Notes under the pieces: generated by a model | What the model was told of the DNA's origin: nothing | The model's input: only the letters and a program-made list of their open reading frames with translations | Database searches by the model: none | Assembly: GCA_030686995.1 (NCBI GenBank) | Contig: CM060692.1 | Span: forward strand, 125,441,796 to 125,505,795 | Direction: 5' to 3' | DNA from: Artemisia argyi | Taxonomy: Eukaryota; Streptophyta; Magnoliopsida; Asterales; Asteraceae | DNA length: 64,000 nucleotides | Shown here: positions 10,076-21,563 of the stretch, piece after piece | How positions within the stretch are numbered: position 1 is the first letter of the stretch | Layout: each line of letters begins with the position of its first letter | Position numbers and translations under genes: made by a program

Positions 10076-12160
10076 TTACCGAGTCGCTAGCTTGACTCGA
10101 CCCCGAATACATTGGTTCTTGGGGAAGCATGATGTGGAAGAGACAATCTCAATCGGACTTTCATTCAAGATGTTTGGACAAACAATTGAAGCACGTGAAA
10201 GTTCCACACCGATGAGATAAGTAAACCCGGACTTAAGATAGTGGTAAATGAAAATGCCAGGATCAAAGATGGTGTCTTCATTCCCGAAGGAGTGAAGAAG
10301 AGAAGAAGTCACCTTATAGGTGAAGAAAAGGAAGAAAACCATGATGAAAATCATGATTTGATCTTCTTCCTCGAGAGCAGGCTCAGTAGCCTGAATTTGG
10401 ATTTCAAGGGTTAAGCTCAAAAACATCCCGGGAGGGTGGGTGGGAATTTGCAAATCCTTATGATTGAGTGCATCTCCCCCCGGGCTATCAAACTCCGGAG
10501 GAGTCATGATATGATGAGTGAGTTCACCGGAGAACTCCTTATGAAGAGAATCATTCACATGATGTGAATCTGTGAACTCTTGTTCCATTATGGACTCATC
10601 ACAATCCTCATTCTGAATATCAAAGAATGGATTATCAGAAATCAAAGTGAATTCAGAATCGAATTCAAAAAGATGATTGGTGTGAGTTGTTTTGAATGAT
10701 TCGGGAACAAAGTAATTATCATTCTCTATTGGACTGCTGGGATAAGAACTGAGTGACAAATGGTGATTTAAGAGATTTTCAATTTCGGCTTCGAAGTCGA
10801 GGAGACCATCATAACTTCCCGTTGAAGGAGGATTGATGTGAGTAAGTTCAACGGCGAACTCCTCAAGAAGAGGATCAGCATCAGACTGTGGGAGTGATGC
10901 CTCAATATACTCAATGTCTCCATGAGATGTACAATCATCATTAAAATCTGAGAAAGTCTCAAAATGATTGTTTGAACACTCAAGAGGGGAAGGTAAATCA
11001 CACACATGATCCAAAGTTCCCTGTGACTCTCCTGGGATTGGGACAAGGATCTCAACACTAGACTTTATGAATTCATCCGATTCCTTATTAGGAACAGTGC
11101 TAAGATGCTCATCCCCCATGTTAAGAGAGTGAGTGTGAACTTCGGGTGTGATAACAACAGACTGAGAGAGTTTAGAAGTACTAGCAGTTATGGAATTTTC
11201 AAGTTCCATTTGATCAACGGCTAGTGACTCTGTCACATTATTTTCTCCCAGATTATCCATGGAAGGAATCACAACTGATGAACTTGATGAACCCTTACAA
11301 AATTGAGAAATATCAAGGGTAACTTCATCATCATCATCATCGTCGAGAAGAGCAGCATTGCAAAATATGGCACGTGTTTTAGCTGCTTGTTCTAAGACAA
11401 ATAATTCTTCCATGGTCTTTTCGTTTCTAGCAGCTAGTTCTTCTGCAAGTAATTCTTCCATGGATTTCCCACGGGAATATTGAATGAGTGGAAATTGTGG
11501 GGGTGTGGATGTGTCAAAACCGGATGTATCAGAACTAGAACAATGTTCAGGTTTATAATACGGTTGACATTGAAAATCATCATGAGGACCCCCACAATAC
11601 GCACAAGAAGAACTTTGAGCATGGCGAAGCGAAATATTAGCCAACTCCTCCTTAAGTTCTTTAAATTTATCAAGAACCTCTAGACAAAGGTCTTGCGGAT
11701 ATTGAGGAGTTGCTTGAATCATATCGTACTGTAGAGGTTGGTCATAATAAGGTGTGTCAAAATTGTCACAAGGATATGGATTCCCCGTTTGACAATCTGA
11801 GCTGAAGTGTGGACCTCCACAGTAATCACAACAAAATGATTGTTGTGGCAGATTTGGTGAATCATATGGGTATTGGTCATAACCAAAGTTCTGATTGCCC
11901 CCCGAAAACTGTTCATAGACAAACGTGTTTCCGGATTGACACTCAAATCCTTGGTGAGGACCTCCACAAAACTCACACAAATATGTCTGTATCTCATGAT
12001 ATGGTGGCTGGTAGAATGTATCAGATGTGTCATGGTAAGGATAGGGAGCTTGGTTATAGACAAACCCATCTCCTGATTCTACCATACTACAGCTGGGACA
12101 ATTCCCACCATTATGAGGAACACCACACCATTGACAACCACAATGGTGTGGATACGACAT
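10076..12160 (-). CDS. Zinc-knuckle repeat protein of non-autonomous Athila element
   Basis: An intact 694-residue frame; the first true ATG is at 12160-12158. The N-terminal 200 residues hold four CX2CX3HX4C zinc knuckles at about 9-21, 62-74, 111-123 and 186-198, three of them with a CGGPH core, separated by Tyr/Pro/Gln/Asn-rich linkers. The knuckle type matches the single one in the gag of elements 1 and 4 (CETCGGPHPYTEC). A Glu-rich, probably helical segment follows (about 215-265), then a long acidic Ser/Thr-rich part, and a hydrophobic stretch near 603-621 that could span a membrane. No protease, RT or integrase motif is present. The last codons align at DNA level with the end of element 1 pol. 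Function unknown; RNA binding or packaging is an inference from the knuckles, and the hydrophobic segment recalls the env-like position in Athila. Confidence 0.7.
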   Translation of the reverse strand: MSYPHHCGCQWCGVPHNGGNCPSCSMVESGDGFVYNQAPYPYHDTSDTFYQPPYHEIQTYLCEFCGGPHQGFECQSGNTFVYEQFSGGNQNFGYDQYPYDSPNLPQQSFCCDYCGGPHFSSDCQTGNPYPCDNFDTPYYDQPLQYDMIQATPQYPQDLCLEVLDKFKELKEELANISLRHAQSSSCAYCGGPHDDFQCQPYYKPEHCSSSDTSGFDTSTPPQFPLIQYSRGKSMEELLAEELAARNEKTMEELFVLEQAAKTRAIFCNAALLDDDDDDEVTLDISQFCKGSSSSSVVIPSMDNLGENNVTESLAVDQMELENSITASTSKLSQSVVITPEVHTHSLNMGDEHLSTVPNKESDEFIKSSVEILVPIPGESQGTLDHVCDLPSPLECSNNHFETFSDFNDDCTSHGDIEYIEASLPQSDADPLLEEFAVELTHINPPSTGSYDGLLDFEAEIENLLNHHLSLSSYPSSPIENDNYFVPESFKTTHTNHLFEFDSEFTLISDNPFFDIQNEDCDESIMEQEFTDSHHVNDSLHKEFSGELTHHIMTPPEFDSPGGDALNHKDLQIPTHPPGMFLSLTLEIQIQATEPALEEEDQIMIFIMVFFLFFTYKVTSSLLHSFGNEDTIFDPGIFIYHYLKSGFTYLIGVELSRASIVCPNILNESPIEIVSSTSCFPKNQCIRGRVKLATR

Positions 12161-12422
12161 AGAAAGAATCAAAGGTTTACAGAGGGGTAGGGATGAAGAA
12201 TCAAAGATGTGAGAGGGTAAAGGTGAATGTTTTTGGATTTTTGGATAAACATTTTGTACAAATAAGAAAGAAAATGTTTTTGTGTTTTTTGTCTTCGTTG
12301 AAAACTGATTTTAAAATGTTTTCGGGAACCGTTTTATGAAAATATGAACAACGATGGTAAATATACATTGAGCGTATATCCAGATTCACTAATTTGTAAA
12401 ACCGTTTAGAATACGCGCACGA

Positions 12423-12442
12423 CCTCCCCGGCAGCGGCGCCA
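12423..12442 (-). other. Primer binding site of element 2
   Basis: Minus strand TGGCGCCGCTGCCGGGGAGG, the type used by Athila/Tat elements and complementary to a tRNA-Asp 3' end as far as I recall. It is six bases from the LTR end. The leader between it and the ORF start (12161-12422) has no other feature. Confidence 0.8.
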
Positions 12443-12448
12443 AAATTT

Positions 12449-15400
12449 TAATTGGCCCCAAACGGTAAACCTAAATCGACCAGGTGAATGGTCAACAAGG
12501 TCAAACTGCCTAGAATCAATCTCCGTGGAAGTATAGGGTTTCACCGGGTCGTTATGTCCCGACGACGTGCGATGGTATAAAAACGGGTTTGTGATCGGGT
12601 GAATTTGGACAGAAAGGGGTTGTGAATGATTACACTACAAGATGCGGAATGAAAATAACTTAGAAATACTATAATAACATTTACTGATAATCAGATACAC
12701 TAAAAACGTGAGCTAAGTCTAAAAACGCGTTCGTTTGATTTAAAGTTACGTAGACGTACGAAATAAAACGCGAGTTTTTGTAAAATAAAATACCTACGAA
12801 CATGAAAATTACATTTTTAGAATCCTAATAATAAAAGAAAATTTTTAGAAAAAGAAAATTAATTTTTACACTATTTAATTAATTGTTATTAATTAATTAC
12901 TATTTTCTAATTACTTATTAATTATTTAAATTAACCTAAATAATAACTAATTATGAGATTACACTAAAAATGTGAAAATTAGATTTGTAAAAATCTAAAA
13001 TATTATAAAACTAATTTTAAAATTAAAATTATATTTTTCTAACTTTTTATCTAATTATTATTAATTTAATTAAGATTTTAAATACTAATTAAACTAATTA
13101 AATTAAAGAAAAATAGCAAATGAACAGTAAAAATTCTAAAACTTTTTCTAAAAATATTTTATGACATTTAAAACCTAGAAAAAATATAAAAACATAGGAG
13201 TACTTAGTAAAAACTATTTGTACTATTTAATTATCTAATATTAATTAATTACTAATAAAACTAATATTAATTATAATAAATACTAAATGAAAAGGGAAAA
13301 ATCTGAAATTATTCCTACAAATACTTTAATATACTAGGAATTTAATAAAAATATAAAAACAGATAAGTACTTGACAAAAATTTAAAAAGAAAAATTAAAA
13401 AGGTAAATTATATTAAATAGAAGCTATCACTAGAAATTAAATTTGGTTTTTCTGAATTTTTATTTTACAAAACTACTTTTAAACTAAAAAGAAACAACTT
13501 TTACAAAAGGACTTAGAATGGAGCTTCTAAATAAGCAGTGTGCAAGGAAATAAGCTTAACAATAAGCTTAATGGCTTAAAAATGGATTTTTCATTATACA
13601 ACAAGCTACTAAACAAGCTAAGGGCTGAAACAGAGGGTAAAATAAGCTAAAGGTGTACTGAAGCAAAGGAAAATAATCCAATTCAAGCAATCAAAACACT
13701 GAATAAGCATGAGGGGCACAATAAGCAATTTCAAATCCTAATGAAAACAAAACAGGCCTAGCAGCCCATATGCAGCCCTTGTTGGAGCCCACCTAGGTGA
13801 CCCAGGGTCCAAGGTCAGCATGGATTTGACAAACTGAGCTGGGGGGCTTCAACTTAAACCAAGTTTTGGGTTCTAGATTCCAAAAATAAGCTAGCTATGA
13901 GCTTATTGATTCAAGTAGTTGGACTGAATCAGGGGTGCAGGGTAGGCATGGAGCTTGTTTTGAGAGCTGAATAGGCAGCTAAGAAAAAATCACAAAAATA
14001 AAAGAAAAATATGTTTATGTGAACAAGCTAGGGAATAAGCTGAGGACCAAATCTCAGGGCTTAAGACCTAGTTATAAGACAAATAAAAATACTACACTAG
14101 GGGCTGCTAACAGGTGAATCAGACCAAAGTAGGGCAGCTTTAAGGGCTAGAATAAGCTAGCATAAGTTAAGCAAATACACAAGTAAGCTAGATTACCTAA
14201 AAATAAGCTGCCACAGAATTAATATGCAACTTTATGAGCTTGTATGAGCTTATGAGGGGCTGCTAGGGAACTGGCAAAGATATGCAGGCCTACTGATGTG
14301 CAGGGTTGGTCTAGTACTTAAGCAGGCACAATTAAGCTCGTAAGCAAGTCTGAAAAGGTAAAATAAGCTCAAATGGATGAAGTCTATACTGCTAATAGCT
14401 AGCAAAACCAATTTCCAAGCCTAAATATAACTCTAACCTACTTAAAACTTGGATCATGGGAGACTTATTGGGACTTCAGGCTGCAAACAGTTGTGAATGA
14501 TCATAGGCAAAAACTAGCTCAACTGATGGGGTCATAAGCTACAAAACCTAAAGTTCAATCTACAAATTGCTTATATAATGAAAGTTAAGAGCAAATTCTA
14601 ACCTAAGATTAATTAAAACTAAAGATGAAAAGGGCAGGTTAGGATAATGGTTGTAGGTTCTGATGTACCAGGCCTAAAATGGGTCAACTTGGGTGGGATT
14701 TGACCTGGAAAAGTCAATGACAGGAATGCAATCTATCTTAAACCTATTTTGAACATTATTGAACTAGAAAATACCACTAATAGGCAAATATATAAATTTT
14801 ATCCTAGTTACTACATAAAAACAGTTAATATGAGTGAGATTTGGAAATCAAGTCTACAATCTTGAAAACTATTAAGAAATGCAAATTGATGGTCTAAAAC
14901 TACTAAATATGACAAAGTAAAGCTAGTGAAAGTTAGAACTTAAGGTCAAAATAGTTTGAATGCTGGAACTAGGTTTATGCCAAACACTAGTTTAATGACC
15001 GTTTATGCAATTTTAACCCTTCCAAAGCTGTTTTAGGCCAAACCTTTGATCAAAGAAGCTAAACATAAGCTGTACTAAAACTAAGTAGGCATAGAACAAG
15101 AGTGACTGAGTAGTTAACAAACAACAACTAGCAATTTCCAATAAGTAAACTAAAATAAGCTAAAGTGAGCTAATCTCACAGTTAACTACTAATTTAATGA
15201 AAACATAAGCAAGCTAAAAGAGTTGAACTAGAACATGTCTAATAAGCAAATAGAAACTAAAATAAGCTAAAAAGAATCAGTAAATAAGAACTAAATAAGC
15301 TAGAGTAAGCATGGAGCAGGGTAACAAGCTGGTTAATCTTTTTAGAGTGAAAAAGAAAACTTTCATTGATTAAAAGAAACAGAATTACAAACTGAGATTG

Positions 15401-16596
15401 AGAACTAATATTACTTGAAAATTAAACTAAATCCTAATTCTACAATAAGAATACCTACTAAAAATCTAACTGCTCAAATGAGCTACAATCATTTTCTTTT
15501 TATACTAAGAATACTAGGGTTTCTTCTCTTGGGCTTCCCTTCTCTTTCCTGTATCCCTTTGGGGCCAATGGATGAGCACAATGGCTCTTGGCCGTTTGAT
15601 TACCCTTTTGGCGGGAAGTGACTTTTTAACCATTATGGCAGACATAACTTGTGGCAGGAGACAAAATTTGGATTGCATTGGTGGAAAGGTAGTAGAGGAT
15701 GAGTATTGGCAGGGGGAAGATGTAGGGGTGATGATGGTGTTGGTGCAGGGGTAGCAGGCTATGGAGTCACGGGGGAGGGGTGGAAGGTAGGTCAAAGGGA
15801 GTTTGACTGAGGGTATATTAAAACGGGTAATGGGATTTTTTTTAGGCTTGAGGGTGGATTGGGCCAAAGGGTGGGGGTTTATGTTTGTTGGGTTAATTAA
15901 TAGGGTGGATCAGGTGGGTTTGGTTTGTAGTATAAATTTGGTCCATTTGGTTTTTTTGTTTTTAAATGAGCATAAGGACCATTCATGTAATTTATGAAAG
16001 CTTAAGGGTAAATTCTGCCAAACTTCCGAACTTGCTATGAGAACCTTTCTTGCTATATTGTAATTCCACAAGGTCCATTGTTGTTATCTTTCTAAAACGA
16101 AACACCCAGGGACTGATTTTGCCAATTTGCAAAGTTAAGGGACTATACTTGCAAACCCTTCAAATTATACCACCAAGGACCTATTGTGATAACTTATGAC
16201 TTTTCAAGGACCAAAGTTGACTTTTTCTTTCAAAACATTCCACCAGGAACCACATCTGCCAAATTATGAAGTTCAGGGACCAAACGTGTAATTTTCTCAA
16301 ACTTTTCACCCAAGGATCGTTTTTGATAATATTTTACTTTAAAATGCCTTGGGTTGACTTTTCTTTCGTTTTAAAACTTCAGGGACTAGTTTTGTCAATT
16401 TATGAAACTTGAGGGACTAAAAATGCCAATTATGCAAACTTTGTTCATTTTTCATTTGTTTTTAAACATTTTGCATCTAAAACGTATAAAACACAATTCC
16501 TGGAATAATTTCTGTATTTTGATGCATTTCTGAGTGTTTATGGATGTTTTGGCAGTTTAGATACGATAAAAATGATGAGTATTTACACACTCATCA
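12449..16596 (-). mobile_element. 5' LTR of element 2
   Basis: 4148-bp partner of 5159-9297. The end next to the PBS reads TAATTGGC instead of TGATTGGC, a G-to-A change in the terminal dinucleotide. It has the same AATAAGCT-rich section (13520-15310) and U3 repeats. Its outer end ACTCATCA (16596) abuts the target duplication. Confidence 0.88.
15496..15616 (-). promoter_or_regulatory. Athila U3 promoter cluster (E2F-like, AAACCCTAG, TATA)
   Basis: E2F-like site at 15607-15616 (plus TTTGGCGGGA), AAACCCTAG at 15522-15514 and AGTATAAAAAG at 15506-15496 on the minus strand. This is the copy that would drive element 2 transcription. Confidence 0.55.
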
Positions 16597-16601
16597 ACCG
16601 T
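16597..16601. repeat. Target-site duplication of element 2, right copy
   Basis: ACCGT directly after ACTCATCA, matching 5154-5158. Confidence 0.9.
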
Positions 16602-17632
16602 TCACTTTGAAATTAGGACCTTCCGGTTGAGATAACTCAACAGTCCCATTTGGAAACACTTTTGTTATGGTGAATGGCCTAGACCAGGAGTTTTTAGCTT
16701 TCCTGAGAATATCTTCAATCTTGAATTGAAGAGAAGGACTCTGTCACCGACGTTAAAAACGCGGTTCTTGATCTTTGAGTCATGTATCTTCTAGGTCTTT
16801 TCTTTGTAAATCAAAGAATTCTCATAAGCTTGATCACGAAGTTCGTTTAATTCATTTAGTTGAACCTTGCGGTGATGACCCGCTGTCTAGAGGTCGAAAT
16901 TTGCATGTTTTAAGGCCCAGTAAGCTTTATGCTCTAACTCAATCGGGAGATGACACGCTTTCCCGTACACCAGCCTGTATGTAGTACACCCGATGGGTGT
17001 TTTGTAAGTTTTGCGGAAAGCCCAGAGTACGTCATCTAGCTTGTCCGACCAAGAGGCACAGTTTTCACCAACTGTCCTTTCCAGAATCCTCTTTATACCA
17101 CGATTCTAGACCTCTACCTGCCCACTTATTTGGGGGTGGTATGCAGTGGAAAGACAGTGAGTTACACCGTACTTCTGTATCACTCTTGCAAATTGATCAT
17201 TGCAGAAGTATGTACCACGATCACTGATTATGGCATGAGGGGTCCCAAATCTAGCAAAGAGAAACTTCAAAAATTTGACCACAACTCGGGCATCGTTGGT
17301 GGGTAAGGCTTTTGCTTCAACCCATTTTGACAGATAGTTGACAGCCACGAGTATGTATTTGTTTCTTCGAGATGAGGGGAATGGGCCCATAAAGTCGATC
17401 CCCAGATGTCAAAGATTTCACATACTTGGATGGCATTTTGAGGTATCTCATTCTTTTTGGAAATATTCCCATGACGTTGACAAGCATCACAGGCTTTGAC
17501 AAAGTCGTGGGCATCTTTATAGATGGTGGGACAGTAGAACCCGAAATCAAACACCTTTTTGGCGGTGTAGTTAGGACTATGATGTACCCCCGTGGGTCCA
17601 TTATGACAAGCTTTGAGAATATCCATGGCTTC
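16602..17632 (-). pseudogene. Athila integrase (element 1), broken
   Basis: Integrase inserts the cDNA into host DNA. Seen on the minus strand: an HHCC zinc domain (17626 to about 17470, ending CDACQRHG), then in another frame the core with [22 protein letters not shown] and a TAYHPQ-type segment (17390-17106), and the downstream DEVLWAFR-like and GKACHLP-like stretches to about 16860. The frame shifts near 17390 and has stops at about 17106 and 16875. The extreme C-terminus is at 5158-5073 because element 2 is inserted at 16601. The protein cannot be made. Confidence 0.85.
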
Positions 17633-18529
17633 TTAGCCATGGACGCACTGCCGGATGACTTGATCCGCACATATCTTAAACAGGTAGGGATCATCCCATA
17701 AGTAGTGATTAACGTCTTTGAAGAACTTTTTCTTCTGTTGGGACGTCATCCCTTTAACAAAGAAATTACCCGCATGGTAATTTGCAAAATCGGCAAACCA
17801 TGGGGTATCAGTGTCTCCACGAAAGGAAACCGCGTTAAGTGTCTCGAGAGGGAAGGTTTCATTAATTTCCTTATTCTCAAAAACATCTTGATGGGGGTTT
17901 TCCAGTCGGGAGAGGTGATCAGCAGCCAGGTTTTTAGCTCCTTTTTTATCTCGTATGATTATATCAAACTCTTGTAGGAGCAAAACCCAACGGAGCAACC
18001 TCGGCTTTACGTCTTGTTTATCAAAGAGGTATTTTAAAGCCGAGTGGTCCGTATACACTATGCACTTGGTAAGGATTAGGTATGGCCGAAACTTTTCAAA
18101 GGCATATACAATGGCTAAGAGTTCCTTCTCGGTTGTAGTATAATGACTCTGAGCTTCGGTCATAGTTTTGCTGGCATAGTGTATTGGCTTAAAGTGTTTT
18201 GTTTTACATTGCCCCAGGACCGCACATATTGCAAAGTCACTTGCATCGCACATAAGTTCAAAGGGCAGGTCCCAATCGGGGGCAACAAGAATCGGTGCCT
18301 TAGTAAGCTTCTTTTTCAAAGTTTGAAAAGCTTCGATGCACTCGGGTGAAAAGTTGAAAGGAGCATCTTTTTCAAGAAGATGGGTCATAGGCCGGGCAAT
18401 TTTTGAAAAATCTTGTTTGAATCGACGATAAAAAGCGGCATGACCCAGAAAGCTACTAACACCTTTGACAGTAGTGGGAGGAGGCAGTTTAGCTATTACA
18501 TCAACTTTGGCTCTATCAACCTCAATCAA
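17633..18529 (-). pseudogene. RNase H domain of Athila pol (element 1)
   Basis: A 298-residue open stretch with RNase H landmarks in order: a CDASD box, [26 protein letters not shown] and ADHLSRLE. RNase H removes the RNA strand during reverse transcription. The upstream end joins RT through a frameshift near 18530, and the downstream end runs into the HHCC domain of integrase after a stop at 17635-17633. As part of a dead polyprotein it is annotated as a pseudogene although this segment itself is open. Confidence 0.85.
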
Positions 18530-19300
18530 ACTTTTGAAATCTTATGGTCGAGGACAATGCCCTCTTTGACCATAAAGTGACTCTTCTCCCAGTTGAGACA
18601 TAAATTTGTGTCTTTGCAACGTTTCAACATGTTCTCTAAGTGGGAGAGACAGGATTGGAACGAATCCCCAATGACTGAGAAGTCATCCATAAAGACCTCT
18701 ATAGTTTTCCCACTCATGTCGTGAAATATGGCCATCATGCATCTTTGGAACGTGCCTGGAGCATTACATAAGCCGAAAGGCATACGTCTATAGGCAAAAG
18801 TTCCGTAGGGGCACGTGAAGGTGGTCTTTTCTTGATCCTGCAGATCAATGGGAATCTAAAAGTAACCCGAGAAACCATCGAGGAAACAATAGTACTCATT
18901 TCCTGCTAATCGCTCGAGCATCTATTCCATGAAGGGTAGAGGAAAATGGTCTTTACAGGAGGTATCATTTAACTTACGATAGCCAATGCATACTCGCCAT
19001 CCCGTAACCAGCCGAGTTGGAATCAACTCGTTTTCTTCATTTGTGACAGCAGTTATGCCACCCTTTTTTAGAACACAATGGATTGTGCTAACCCAAGGAC
19101 TGTCAGAGATGGGGTAAATCAATCCGGCATCAAGAAGTTTGAGAACTTCCTGTTTAATAACCTCATTAATTTTGAGATTGACCCGTCTCTATTGTTGAAC
19201 TGCGGGTTTGAAATCATCCTCCATTAAGATTTTATGAGTATAGAATTCAGGGTTAATACCCTTGATATCGGAGAGTTTCCAAGCAATTGCTTGCTTGTGA
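18530..19300 (-). pseudogene. Reverse transcriptase of Athila pol (element 1)
   Basis: RT motifs on the minus strand: GWRVCIGYRKLND (about 19010-18975), CFLDGFSGYF (about 18890-18860), RMPFGLCNAPGTFQRCM (18785-18735) and the catalytic VFMDDFSV (about 18700-18675). In-frame TAG codons occur at about 18922 and just after GYF, both at positions where relatives carry CAG, so they look like C-to-T changes. RT copies element RNA into cDNA. This copy cannot be functional. Confidence 0.85.
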
Positions 19301-19468
19301 GATTTCAAAACCTTTATGAGAGCAGCTTTCTCCTCATTTTTTAAATCTTTTGCAATAATGACGGATAATTTATCATCACCCTCAAGGAATGCGTATTCAA
19401 GATGGGGAGGTAAGTCCTTAAGCTCGACCTCGGGGAAATCTTCAGTTTTCTCAAAATTTTTTTATTTC

Positions 19469-20407
19469 CTAATTATCAAGTGTATGTGAAAGAATGGGAG
19501 GGTGGGAGGGATCTTGATTGAGTAGCTTCTCAAGGAGAAGTATATCCCTGTCCGGGTCAATCTCCTGGTTATCAATTCCTTCGGGAATTGAGTCACTTTG
19601 GAGAAAGGCCTCTATTTCTTCCAAGACGAAGTCGCTTCCCTCAAACGGAGTGAGGGAAGGTGTAGAATTAGCAATTATGGGATGAGAGAAGGGAGTGGGA
19701 TTGCCACTCAGAGAATCATCAGCGAAACCAAGAATTTCTTGAGAATACTCCTCTGTAGCAACATCGATGACATCGATGCGGTTAACATATTTGGAATCAT
19801 AATTCGAGGAGTATCTCGAGGTTTGATCAAGGTTAAAGGTTATGGCTTCGAAATCAACACGTAACGTGATTTCCTCATCGAATACATCGATCAGAGCACG
19901 ACCCTTCCTAAGGAATACTCGTCTAAGAATGAGAGGAACCCTTGGATCCGCATCAAAATAAACAATCACGAAGTCTGCTGGAAAATGGAACTCTCCCACT
20001 TTTACAAATACATCCTCAACAATACCGAGGGGACGAGATATCGAACGATCTGTAAGCTCGAGAGTCATGCAGGTGGGAGTGAGTTCTGGAAGAGAGAGTT
20101 TCTTCCATACTGAGTGAGGCGTCAGGTTGATGCTGGCACCAAGATCGGCCAGGGCATAGCATTCAACCATTCCCGGGAATACACATGGAATGAGAAATTT
20201 CCCGGGATCTCCCAGCTTCTCGGGAAGCTGTTTCAACAAAACCGCAGACAAATTTTCATTGAGGGGAGTTTTTGCCATCTCGAACAGTTTTTCCTTGTTA
20301 TTTAACAGATTTTTGATTGTGGATGCAAATTTAGGCATCAAGAGAATAGCATCCGCAAAGCTGATGTCAAAGTGAAGATGTTGAAAAATTTGGAAATTTT
20401 TTTCCAT
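19469..20407 (-). pseudogene. Athila aspartic protease region (element 1)
   Basis: A 312-residue open frame. The protease active site is ADLGASINL with the triad intact (about 20150-20120), followed by the flap and hydrophobic strands to VPLILRRVFL, where DNA-based relatives have a conserved GRPFL-like end. The C-terminal 100 residues are an acidic Ser/Pro-rich linker to RT. It is in a different frame from the gag tail upstream and RT downstream. Element 4 holds the homologous region at 44295-44690 and 52543-52848. Confidence 0.8.
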
Positions 20408-21525
20408 TTGATGGTTTGCTTTTTCACGGAGCTTTTGATCTTGTAAACGTGATGGATATGGAATTGAAGTTTTGGTTTGGGTTTTGGATTTTCAACAGGA
20501 GTCTCGTGAGATTCAAATACAACCTTTGTTTTGCAGGTCGGGACTGGGATAACTGGAGGAGGGATGTCAGTGGTACCTCTGTTATTAGTAGGAAGTACCG
20601 TATCCGTTGTGTCCTCAGTTTCACGTTCCTCTCCCTGAACAGGAAAAGAGGTAAACGGATCCGTGGGTCCGTTATAAGAAACTCCACTTTGAGTTGTGAT
20701 CGCCTTAACATCGCCCCTCGGGTTAGCGATCGTGTTGCTCGGTAGTGTACCTGAGCCCGAGGGTCGATCATTTAAAGACTTCTTGAGTTCTGAGATCTGG
20801 CTGACCAACAATTTATTCATTTCTTCTAGGGATTTCATAAACTGTTTCAACAACTCATCGGATGATGGTCCAGTTGGAACAACGGCTTGATTTTGATTAG
20901 GAACATTTTGAGCACGGTTGTTTTGAAAATTCCCATGATTTTGATTGTTAAGAACCTGAAAATTGTTTCCTTGTTGAAAATTACCCTATTGGAAATTATT
21001 ACCCTGATTAAAATTACCATGACCTTGATTGCGGTTAAAATTTCCTTGGTTTTGAAAAACGTGATTGTGACCGGAATGGAAATTCCCCTGGTTTTGAAAA
21101 CCTTGGTTCATTCGGTTTTGATTAAAATTTTGATTCCGGTTTTGATTTTGATTCTGAGACTGATTAAACCCGGGTGGTCCAAGGTAGTTATTGGAACGAT
21201 AGCTCAACATATTACGGTCCCCTTGTGGTTGGTAGGAATTACCTCCCGCATTTTAGGAACCTTGAGCTGCGTACACGTTTTCGTGAGTGAAGCCACCGGA
21301 GGCTGGACACTCAGTGTATGGGTGGGGACCACCACAAGTTTCACAACTTGGGTTGACAACTTTGACGTGATGATTTTGATTAGACCGATGCATACGTAAA
21401 ACTGCAGTGGGCAAATCATCAAGTTTCTTAGCAAGGACAGTTATATCATTGTTTGCTGGAGTGACTAATTTACATGAATCATTCCTCTCGGCTGAGGAAT
21501 CACAGAAATTGTGATGGGCAGTCAT
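20408..21525 (-). pseudogene. Gag nucleocapsid and Gag-PR linker (element 1)
   Basis: Three open pieces in one frame: a part with the CX2CX3HX4C knuckle CETCGGPHPYTEC (21525-21253), an Asn/Gln-rich low-complexity stretch of NQNQNR and GNF repeats (21210-20986), and a linker starting LKQFMKSLEEMNKLLVSQ (20853) that may form a short coiled coil. A stop separates the pieces and a frameshift occurs near 20400. The knuckle binds genomic RNA in retroelements. Confidence 0.8.
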
Positions 21526-21563
21526 GTTTTCGATCTAATCATAGCATTCTTCAGGGGTCCTTT

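Larger units (their letters stand above)
5159..16596 (-). mobile_element. Element 2: non-autonomous Athila-related element
   Basis: An 11.4 kb element with LTRs of 4139 and 4148 bp, a TGGCGCC-type PBS, a PPT, and a 3.15 kb internal region that has no gag, PR, RT or IN. Its only long frame is the 694-residue zinc-knuckle protein. The LTRs are very similar to each other (scattered substitutions and a few small indels), much closer than either is to the element 1 LTRs, which suggests a more recent insertion. It would have to be copied with enzymes supplied by an autonomous Athila element. Confidence 0.85.
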
